A stretch of 22,232 nt of DNA, taken from positions 1 through 22,232 of IMG/VR virus record IMGVR_UViG_3300042945_001791. One strand, given 5' to 3'. The stretch comes from a virus. How positions within the stretch are numbered: position 1 is the stretch's first letter; each line of letters begins with the position of its first letter. The position numbers were made by a program, and so were the translations under genes. Shown piece by piece: positions 8,353 to 14,346 of the stretch. The notes under the pieces are model-generated. The model was not told the DNA's origin, ran no database searches, and saw nothing but the letters and a program-made list of their open reading frames with translations.

Positions 8353-9203
8353 ATATTTGACACCTGATCCTTAATTGTTCCATCTGGATTTAAACCAAGC
8401 TTTTCATTATCTCTATTATAGCTATCAGCATAGTTTTCTGGGTTTGGGATATTCTTTTGTCTATACTCATGGATTTCAATCTGTTTCATTTCATTCCATT
8501 TTTCTAAACCATACTCTTTAGCCCCATCGTGCCAAGATTGATCGCCTTCGTATTGTGACTTCCAAAAAGATCTTACTATATATCTGTTTACATTAAAAGC
8601 TCTTTTTACTGCATGAAAATATGGAGATCGTGATGGAAAAATCATCATATCTCCTGATTTTGGCTTATAAGAAAATCTTGCATCTGACCCATCTTCTTCT
8701 TTAATTAAAAAACAAATTTCTCCCTGTTCATAATCATCATTTAAGTATAGCGTAGAGGTTATTTCAAACTTATGACCTGGCCAAGAGTCTTCTCCTTTTG
8801 TTTCATCAGAATGATATGCCATTGAAAATGTTTTACTGTGTCCTTTATCTTTATCAACTACATACTCACCAATTGATGGTGGTGAACCAATCCAATTTTC
8901 TAACTCCATTGGATACATGCTTAACCAATGTTGTGTATTTTTATAAAAAATTTTTCCATATTCTTCTGCAAACTCAGGATACTGGCTATTGTGTATGTAA
9001 TTTTTTATAAACTCATCATAGTTAGGGAAATTATTATGTGTTGGAAAAAAATTTGAAGTATTATATATTCTTCCATACATACCCCAATCACCCAGTTTGC
9101 TTTCATCTTGCTTTAAAAAATCATCTATCCAAAAACGTGGATTTTCAAAAGAGTTTGGGTATACAAGTATTTTTGGGTATATCTCTATAAAGTCAGCTGT
9201 CAT
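8349..9203 (-). CDS. Fe(II)/2-oxoglutarate dioxygenase, longest copy (copy 5)
   Basis: A 284-aa oxygenase, the largest of the set. It has about 120 residues before the core and a C-terminal extension of about 70 residues rich in Glu, Lys, Asn and aromatics (212-284). The metal site is H131 and D133 (AYHSDETKG) and H197 (PYFHAVKRA), with R207 in VNRYIVRSFW as anchor. The core strand is TLYLNDDYEQGEICF. It shares the RSFW-type end and C-terminal tail with copy 4 (GSFW), so these two are likely sister copies. The start overlaps the stop of copy 6 by 4 nt and a GGAAAGAG stretch lies before it. Confidence 0.88.
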   Translation of the reverse strand: MTADFIEIYPKILVYPNSFENPRFWIDDFLKQDESKLGDWGMYGRIYNTSNFFPTHNNFPNYDEFIKNYIHNSQYPEFAEEYGKIFYKNTQHWLSMYPMELENWIGSPPSIGEYVVDKDKGHSKTFSMAYHSDETKGEDSWPGHKFEITSTLYLNDDYEQGEICFLIKEEDGSDARFSYKPKSGDMMIFPSRSPYFHAVKRAFNVNRYIVRSFWKSQYEGDQSWHDGAKEYGLEKWNEMKQIEIHEYRQKNIPNPENYADSYNRDNEKLGLNPDGTIKDQVSNI

Positions 9204-9865
9204 GGCTGTCTCTTTCCTATATGTTTTTGTATTGTCCAGAAAAATGGTATCACGTATCTAACTCCAGAGGTGATCTCTCTTACTCCGTGTACATAGTTCA
9301 AATCCCCTGGAAAAAAATATGCTGCTCCTGGCTTTGGTTTAAATTCAATGTCTTGGTTTGGAAAGTATAACTCTCCACCCTCATAATCATCATTTAAGTA
9401 AAACAGTCCAGCTATGTCAAACCATGGGAAATCATTTGGTTCACCACTTGGTAACTGTTTATCAGCATGTGGCATTTGAAATTGTCCTGGAAGCCATCTT
9501 ACAATTGCTGGACTTGTTTCTTTTGCATCAACCTCAAAATATGAATCTACATCTTTTTTAAATCTTTTAACCATGTTAGAAATAACAACTGAAATATTTG
9601 GATCATTTTTGTCAAGAGTTGGACTAGTGGCAACCCTGTCTTTCCAATAATCTGAGTCATAAGTAATGACTCCATTTTCATTATAGTGTGTTTCTGTAAC
9701 GTCCCAAACTGTTATTTTTTTTGCTGCTTCTAATAAAAATTCATGTTCTTCTTTAGTCATAAAGTTTTCTCTAGATTGAATATGTTTTGGAGATGATCCA
9801 AAAAACCCAGGTGGGGTTATTGACTCGTACTTAACCATGTTACGATTTTGAATTTCTTCTATCAT
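9200..9865 (-). CDS. Fe(II)/2-oxoglutarate dioxygenase, first gene of operon (copy 6)
   Basis: A 221-aa oxygenase. The iron ligands are H133 and D135 (MPHADKQ) and H193 (YVHGVREI); R203 in GVRYVIPFFW anchors 2-oxoglutarate. The core reads LFYLNDDYEGGELYFPNQD, close to the canonical prolyl-4-hydroxylase-like pattern. The first ATG at 9865 is exactly 6 nt after a TATAAT box, so this gene should be leaderless and start the unit copy 6 - 5 - 4 - 3 - 2 - SDR - copy 1. A second ATG at codon 10 has no RBS and is less likely. Confidence 0.88.
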   Translation of the reverse strand: MIEEIQNRNMVKYESITPPGFFGSSPKHIQSRENFMTKEEHEFLLEAAKKITVWDVTETHYNENGVITYDSDYWKDRVATSPTLDKNDPNISVVISNMVKRFKKDVDSYFEVDAKETSPAIVRWLPGQFQMPHADKQLPSGEPNDFPWFDIAGLFYLNDDYEGGELYFPNQDIEFKPKPGAAYFFPGDLNYVHGVREITSGVRYVIPFFWTIQKHIGKRQP

Positions 9866-9871
9866 ATTTTT

Positions 9872-9880
9872 ATTATATCA
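9872..9880 (-). promoter_or_regulatory. Leaderless promoter of the main oxygenase operon
   Basis: Minus-strand TGATATAAT with AAAAAT between it and the ATG at 9865. With the last base of the box at -7, +1 falls on the A of ATG. It lies in the 19-nt gap after the gene at 9885-10610. Confidence 0.65.
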
Positions 9881-9884
9881 TCTC

Positions 9885-10610
9885 TTATTCATAGGACCTT
9901 TTAGTCCAAACCTTATTTTTATAAATACCACCATTTGGTACACGATACTTTTTACTATTTGTAGTATTGTTTATAAGAATTTCATCTATTGTTGGAATTA
10001 CTGTTTCAGATTTCCAGTCCTCTCTTAAAAATGGAATCATTTGAACATATGGTGTTCCAGCTGGGACTACTCCAGTCCATCCTTCTTGAACAAAAAATGG
10101 CATTGAGCCAGGAAGATTAACCTTATCATTATCTATTATTCCAGAAACAGTTATGAATGGAAGATCGTATCTATTAAATGGTGAAGAATAAAGTACGCTG
10201 TAGCCATTTGGAACTTTTATAGCCCACTCTGGAAACCATGCAAAGTGATTTTTATAATATCCATGTGGGTGCTCAAATTGTGGCATAGGATCTCTTCTTG
10301 TAACAAAATCTTGATAAAGTGGATCACCTACCTTGACAGTAATACTGCCAGAATCATTAAGAAAAAATTCTATATCGCAAGGAGTTACAAGGCTATACCC
10401 CGTTGTCATTATATCCAATAATGCTGGACATGCTTTCCATGTAGGAACCTTTCCAGTGTCTGGACCAATCCAATATTCCCCATTAGGCATCTTTGCAAAT
10501 CTATCTGCCTGTCTATACCAATTTGGTATAAACTTTGACATTGATTGCGGTCTTGACTCACTATCGCTCTTTAGCCAATATCTATTGCTTATAAAATTTA
10601 TTATTTTCAT
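9885..10610 (-). CDS. Conserved phage protein of unknown function, DUF6065-like relative
   Basis: A 241-aa protein without an HxD iron site, so not an oxygenase. Its pattern is known from T4-like and cyanophage hypothetical proteins: IPNWYRQA near the start, then ACPALLDIMTTGYSLVTPCDI, NGYSVLYSSPFNRYDLPF, SGIIDND and VPAGTPYVQMIPFLREDWK. The last part resembles a beta-barrel (cupin or dUTPase-like) closing strand, so a small-molecule or sugar binding fold is possible but unproven. It is related at a distance to the following gene product, which shares the GTP-xx-xIIP/QMIP segment and the SxxF/PF context. The start overlaps the end of that upstream gene by 4 nt (ATGA). I give no enzymatic role. 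Confidence 0.7.
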   Translation of the reverse strand: MKIINFISNRYWLKSDSESRPQSMSKFIPNWYRQADRFAKMPNGEYWIGPDTGKVPTWKACPALLDIMTTGYSLVTPCDIEFFLNDSGSITVKVGDPLYQDFVTRRDPMPQFEHPHGYYKNHFAWFPEWAIKVPNGYSVLYSSPFNRYDLPFITVSGIIDNDKVNLPGSMPFFVQEGWTGVVPAGTPYVQMIPFLREDWKSETVIPTIDEILINNTTNSKKYRVPNGGIYKNKVWTKRSYE

Positions 10611-11311
10611 CTTGAATTATCAATTACACTTAACTTTAAGTTTTTAACTTCGTGAGAGCCAATAGATTCTCCTTTTTCATTTGTTGCATTACGATACCAA
10701 TCAGTCCACTGGCCAGACTCATTTATTTTTCTAGCAGCAGAACCATATGCTATAGCATCATTGTTATATTCTTCAGTGGGCTCAAAATTTAATATTTCAA
10801 CTGATTCATCCTTAAGTGATGTAACAGAAATTGGAATTATTGTTGCTATTGGAGTTCCAGCTTTTATAGTTATTTCTTTATTTGCAGTTTTACATTTAAT
10901 TGCTAAGGGAAAGTCTGTTCTTAAAAAAGAAGTTGAAACTAAAGATGAAACCACCTCAAAGTCATTACTAAAATAGTTTGGTGGTGTTATTGTAAGAACA
11001 CTCATACTTTGATCTGTTCTTAACATAAACCCAGTATTGAAGCTTACTGTTGACTGACCTCTTCCAGTATAGGCATTATATTCACCTTCTATAATTTTTA
11101 CATTATCTCCACTTGTATCATTTATGCCGTTCCAGATAAATTTAAAATCTTTGTTAGAATAGATATACCATCCAAGAACATTGGCAGACGTTACTGGATG
11201 ACACCTATAGGCATGACCTTGCGGTGTTTCATCCATCCAATCTCTTTTAATAGACATTGGGGCTATCATCAGCCCATTTGGATCTTTTTTGTAGCATGTA
11301 ATTATTGACAT
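10607..11311 (-). CDS. DUF6065-family-like protein
   Basis: A 234-aa protein. The segments SIKRDWMDETPQGHAYRC, NVLGWYIYSNKDFKFIWNG, FNTGFMLRT, LTITPPNYFSNDF and VSTSFLRTDFPLAIKCKT, followed by IKAGTPIATIIPI, fit my memory of the DUF6065 family of unknown function, found in phages and bacterial genomes near oxygenase or glycan genes. The predicted content is mostly beta. It shares a stop-start overlap (TAATG) with the upstream oxygenase gene and a 4-nt overlap with the downstream gene, so the three are co-translated. The role is unknown; a substrate-binding partner of the oxygenases would fit the context but is inference. Confidence 0.7.
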   Translation of the reverse strand: MSIITCYKKDPNGLMIAPMSIKRDWMDETPQGHAYRCHPVTSANVLGWYIYSNKDFKFIWNGINDTSGDNVKIIEGEYNAYTGRGQSTVSFNTGFMLRTDQSMSVLTITPPNYFSNDFEVVSSLVSTSFLRTDFPLAIKCKTANKEITIKAGTPIATIIPISVTSLKDESVEILNFEPTEEYNNDAIAYGSAARKINESGQWTDWYRNATNEKGESIGSHEVKNLKLSVIDNSR

Positions 11312-11982
11312 TACGATCCAGTTTCTTGATAAAATTCTGGCTTGTGATATTTATCACTATAATCAAGCATAGTAACTAAAGAATATTTTATACCAGAATG
11401 CACAACCTTTGCTTGATGTGGATACATAAAGTTTGATGGGAATAAAACAACATCTCCAGCTTTTGGAATGTAGTTAATTCCTTGGAGTCTAAAGAAGAGC
11501 TCTCCGCCTTCAAAATTATCGTTTAAGTATGCTACTAAAGACAATGTGCAGTTATAGGAAAACCCATGATCATGGTGCTCCATAAAGTGATGTCCTGCTT
11601 CATACTTAATAAAATTAAAGGCTTCCCAATATCTTAAATTATTTATATTAAATTTTTTAGAATAGTCTTGTACTGCTAGGTTTTGTCTATCAAAACAATC
11701 TTGCCAAATTTCCTGAAGTTTTATTGAGTCTGGAGATAGATCACCTTGTATATCTGTTTTTTTAAATTTAAAATCTACACAATCTCTATACTCTGGCATT
11801 CTTTGTTTGTATCCAACATATGCTGGTTGCCACCTATAGTTGGTTCTTTCTCTACCTAAAATTGACTCTAGTCTATTGATAATATCTAAATCTTTTTTAA
11901 GAACATCGTGATAAACTATAATTCCTGGAGCTATCTCTTCGCAACTACTCCAAGAAACTTCTGTATTTTGATCTGTATTCAT
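11311..11982 (-). CDS. Fe(II)/2-oxoglutarate dioxygenase, RDC-motif subgroup (copy 7)
   Basis: A 223-aa oxygenase. The core has H136 and D138 (MEHHDHG), VAYLNDNFEGGELFF, KAGDVVLFPSNFMYPH with H189 as distal ligand, and K199 in GIKYSLVTM. The anchor is thus Lys. It shares with copy 8 the N-terminal YRDCVDFKF (65-73; RDCSDFKY in copy 8), the YWxxFN-like region WEAFNFIKY, the HDHG/HADHG metal motif and the GIKY/GTKY ending. These two form a subgroup distinct from copies 1-6. The start has a strong SD (AAGGAG) 6 nt upstream. The gene begins 21 nt after copy 8 ends. Confidence 0.88.
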   Translation of the reverse strand: MNTDQNTEVSWSSCEEIAPGIIVYHDVLKKDLDIINRLESILGRERTNYRWQPAYVGYKQRMPEYRDCVDFKFKKTDIQGDLSPDSIKLQEIWQDCFDRQNLAVQDYSKKFNINNLRYWEAFNFIKYEAGHHFMEHHDHGFSYNCTLSLVAYLNDNFEGGELFFRLQGINYIPKAGDVVLFPSNFMYPHQAKVVHSGIKYSLVTMLDYSDKYHKPEFYQETGS

Positions 11983-12003
11983 ACCTTCTCCTTAAATTAG
12001 ATT

Positions 12004-12714
12004 TTATTTATATGTTTGATGACCTAGAAGATTAATATCTGACATGACAACTATGCAATACTTTGTACCAGACTTTAATGGAAGTGATGCATGTTCATAA
12101 ATATAGTTTGATGGAAAAACTGCAATGTCTCCAGCTTTTGGCTTATAGGTTAAGTTGTCTAACCTTGGAAAATATATTTCTCCACCTTCATAATCGTCAT
12201 TTAAATAAGCGACAATAGATACAGTTGTATTATAGTGTGGGCCATGATCTGCATGAATTTTAAACTCTTGGCCCTCACCCTGATATTTTACAAAATTAAA
12301 TACCTCGTAGTAAACAACATTAAATCCCCAATACATAGCATAATCATTGACACATTTTTTTACTAGGTCTTCCATTTTTTCATAGATATGAATTAGACCA
12401 GCATTGCTTTCATTCTTAGGTCCCAAAGTTTTACTATTATACTTAAAGTCAGAGCAATCTCTTGCTGCTTTGATGGGTTTTTCAGAATTAGTAACCTTAG
12501 CTTCTTGCCAAGAATAAGTTGAACCATCGGACAAGCTACTTTCCAGGGTATTAATAACTAATTCTATGTCTTCAGCACTTATAGCATTTTCATAAATATT
12601 TAATCCAAGTGCTGGATTAGAAACATTTTTATTATCTAGTACTCTATGTACTCTATTTGATAATGATTCTGATCTATCTTTAGTAAACCAAGGATTTTCT
12701 TCTTCTGTGTACAT
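12004..12714 (-). CDS. Fe(II)/2-oxoglutarate dioxygenase, RDC-motif subgroup (copy 8)
   Basis: A 236-aa oxygenase and sister of copy 7. H154 and D156 (KIHADHG), H208 (IYEHASL) and K218 (GTKYCIVV) form the active site; VAYLNDDYEGGEIYFP is the core strand. ARDCSDFKY (84-92) is the shared N-terminal motif. It is the first gene of a second oxygenase unit (copies 8, 7, two DUF6065-like genes). It has its own promoter (12757-12765) and a 36-nt leader with GGGGG 9 nt before the ATG, not a normal GGAGG. That leader could be a target of C-rich RNA. Confidence 0.88.
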   Translation of the reverse strand: MYTEEENPWFTKDRSESLSNRVHRVLDNKNVSNPALGLNIYENAISAEDIELVINTLESSLSDGSTYSWQEAKVTNSEKPIKAARDCSDFKYNSKTLGPKNESNAGLIHIYEKMEDLVKKCVNDYAMYWGFNVVYYEVFNFVKYQGEGQEFKIHADHGPHYNTTVSIVAYLNDDYEGGEIYFPRLDNLTYKPKAGDIAVFPSNYIYEHASLPLKSGTKYCIVVMSDINLLGHQTYK

Positions 12715-12723
12715 TTGTAATTA

Positions 12724-12765
12724 CCCCCAAAATATCATAAAATTTATTACTTTATAATTATATCA
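12724..12765 (-). promoter_or_regulatory. Promoter and GGGGG ribosome site of copy 8 operon
   Basis: TGATATAAT at 12757-12765 predicts +1 near 12750. GGGGG at 12724-12728 is 9 nt before the ATG at 12714. There is no other purine-rich SD candidate in the leader. Confidence 0.55.
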
Positions 12766-12786
12766 TAGAACTAAAGATTAAACTTA

Positions 12787-13026
12787 TTAGTCTTCTCTTC
12801 CCCATTTTCCAATAGGACACTCTGCATTAGCAAGCCTTGTTTTTGCTGTCATAAAACAACCACATTTTTCACATTGTTTTGTTGTTTTTGTTAAAAACTC
12901 ACAGCCATTACATAAATCCATTCTTTTTTCAACTATAGATTTATCTTTAATTTGTCTGTTTGGATCTAGTAAATGCCAAGGTCTTGCATCTCCTAAATTA
13001 TTTTTCCATTCATTCCATTTTGACAT
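12787..13026 (-). CDS. Small cysteine-rich zinc-ribbon-like protein
   Basis: A 79-aa protein. Cys residues lie at 39, 42, 52, 55, 57 and 70 in the order CNGC, CEKCGC and ECPIGKW. The motif pattern C-x2-C, C-x2-C-x-C, then AxCPxGKW with KTRLA between is a recurring phage small-protein type that likely binds one zinc or a metal cluster. Its position between fibre and oxygenase genes recurs in my memory of aquatic phages, but I cannot name a function. The ATG lies 1 nt after the stop of the upstream gene and has no clear SD, so it may rely on coupling. Confidence 0.75.
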   Translation of the reverse strand: MSKWNEWKNNLGDARPWHLLDPNRQIKDKSIVEKRMDLCNGCEFLTKTTKQCEKCGCFMTAKTRLANAECPIGKWGRED

Positions 13027-13027
13027 A

Positions 13028-13459
13028 CTACTTTTTAAACCCCTCTACACTATAAACTTCTTTTCCATTCCACAAATCACCTAAGTCAGCATCAAGATAA
13101 TCAGAAATATTAATGACAATTACATTACTTTCTATAGCTGCCCTATATTTTTCAACAAATGGATGTTGATGGATTATTCTAAACATTCCAAAAACAATAT
13201 TTTCTGATAAAAATACATATGTGTCAGCATTTTGGTCAAAAGGTATAGGATCTTTTTCACTATTAAGGATAAAGTCTTGTCCATTCCAAGAAGAACCTAA
13301 ATTAAATTTTTGATCATGTTTAAGAAAAACTACTTTGGTTTCTTTTTTTGTACTTTCTTTATACCTTGCATCCATTTCTGAATTTTCTTCAGCATCTATT
13401 AAATGAAAAATTTCAAACAAGCTATCTTCTAAATTTACTGCAAGAGCATAAGTGCTAAT
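13028..13459 (-). CDS. Hypothetical protein with apparent AUU start
   Basis: A 143-aa protein of unknown function (after start: STYALAVNLEDSLFEIFHLI). In the frame, the first ATG/GTG/TTG is a TTG at 13420 with no RBS. Upstream of it, 13 more sensible codons run to an ATT at 13459, placed 7 nt after an AAGGGG site (13467-13472). The next gene upstream, the FN3 protein, has AAGGGG, 7 nt, then ATG, so ATT sits where ATG is expected. A GTG at 13467 is one base out of frame; it could reach this frame only by a -1 slip on six A residues. The extra N-terminus looks like real protein. The sequence contains acidic and hydrophobic segments and no recognised motif. Confidence 0.6.
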   Translation of the reverse strand: MSTYALAVNLEDSLFEIFHLIDAEENSEMDARYKESTKKETKVVFLKHDQKFNLGSSWNGQDFILNSEKDPIPFDQNADTYVFLSENIVFGMFRIIHQHPFVEKYRAAIESNVIVINISDYLDADLGDLWNGKEVYSVEGFKK

Positions 13460-13483
13460 TTTTTCACCCCTTTTAAATTAATG

Positions 13484-13499
13484 TATTTTTATTATACCA
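13484..13499 (-). promoter_or_regulatory. Extended -10 promoter for the AUU-start gene
   Basis: TGGTATAAT at 13491-13499 overlaps the stop of the FN3 gene. It predicts +1 near 13484 and a 25-nt leader holding AAGGGG. Confidence 0.6.
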
Positions 13500-14327
13500 C
13501 TAAAATCCGCAAGTACCACAATTGCAATAGAATCCTGATCCGCAACCACCAGGGCATGATGGGCAGAAGTATGGGAAGAACGGTCCAAATCCTGGGAAGA
13601 ATGGGAAGAATGGACCAAATGATGGGAAGAATGGGAAGAACGGAAAGAACGGAGGAAAAAATGGAAAGAATGGAGGAAAGAACGGTGACAATGTTGTTAC
13701 TGAAGCAGATGCTGCAGAAATAATTCCTGATCCATTGGCATTGGTTGCTCTAACTGTATATGTTTGAGATGTTCCTGCGGTATCTGCAATAACAATAGGA
13801 GATGTAGATCCTGTTCCTGAAGTTCCATCGCTACCATTTACGGTATAACCAGTAATTGCTTTACCGCCAGTAGCTGGACCTGTAAATGCAATAGAGTTTT
13901 GATTTACACCAGCTGTTGCTGTTGGTGCTGACATGGTTGCTGGAACAGTTGTTGCTGTTACAGAAGAAGATGTTGTACCAGTTGCAGTTCCACTTGCATT
14001 TTTTGCTTTTACAGTAAATGTATAAGATGTATTTGATGCAAGTCCTTGAAATGTATATGAAGTTGTAGAAGATCCAGTATCATGTGTGTAGGTAGAAGGT
14101 GTTGTTGTAATTACATATGATGTTGCTGCTATTGTTCCTGGCTGTGTCCAAGAAAGAGAAACAGATCCTCCAGTTCCTGCTGCAGAAGCTGCAGATGTTG
14201 TATTAGCTGTAGCCAAATATGGTCTGCTTGTACCAACATCTGTTGCTGTTAAGCTAGTTACATTGGATGGCTCTAAGAAGTTATCTTGAGCTGAAGACTT
14301 AATGCCTCTTTTTCTTGCTTGTGCCAT
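13500..14327 (-). CDS. Fibronectin-III tail protein with FFP-rich, Cys-rich C-terminus
   Basis: A 275-aa virion protein candidate. Two fibronectin-III-like repeats can be seen: about 44-128 (SVSLSWTQPG, SYVITTTP, YTFQGLASNTSYTFTVKAKN) and 130-212 (SAPTATAGVNQNSIAFTG, ITGYTVNGSDGT, YTVRATNANG). Then follow 40 residues (215-254) of FFPPFFPFFPPFF-type repeats, with about 30 Phe/Pro residues, and a last 21 residues with six Cys (CPSC, GGC, YCNC, GTC). Such FN3 domains often mediate carbohydrate or surface contact on phage tails. The FFP tail may be a hydrophobic, aromatic patch. The gene has AAGGGG 7 nt before its ATG. It ends at the promoter of the next gene. Confidence 0.82.
   Translation of the reverse strand: MAQARKRGIKSSAQDNFLEPSNVTSLTATDVGTSRPYLATANTTSAASAAGTGGSVSLSWTQPGTIAATSYVITTTPSTYTHDTGSSTTSYTFQGLASNTSYTFTVKAKNASGTATGTTSSSVTATTVPATMSAPTATAGVNQNSIAFTGPATGGKAITGYTVNGSDGTSGTGSTSPIVIADTAGTSQTYTVRATNANGSGIISAASASVTTLSPFFPPFFPFFPPFFPFFPFFPSFGPFFPFFPGFGPFFPYFCPSCPGGCGSGFYCNCGTCGF
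13559..13688 (+). repeat. Purine-rich tandem repeat encoding the FFP tail
   Basis: On the plus strand the segment is made of short units such as GGGAAGAAT and GGGAAGAAC, nearly all purine from about 13612 to 13688. It is the antisense of the Phe/Pro-rich codons (TTC/TTT and CCx). Repeats of this kind are prone to slippage and length change. Confidence 0.7.
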
Positions 14328-14346
14328 TTTTTATCCCCTTATTTCA

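Noticed and set aside
6241-12714. TET/JBP-type DNA base hydroxylases as identity of the oxygenases
   Set aside because: The core signature YLNDDxxGGE and short length fit prolyl-4-hydroxylase-like enzymes. No DNA-binding region or base-modification partner gene is seen, though DNA as a substrate cannot be fully excluded.
13028-13420. TTG start at 13420 for the hypothetical gene
   Set aside because: No ribosome site lies before it and 13 in-frame codons with protein-like content precede it, up to a well-placed AAGGGG site.
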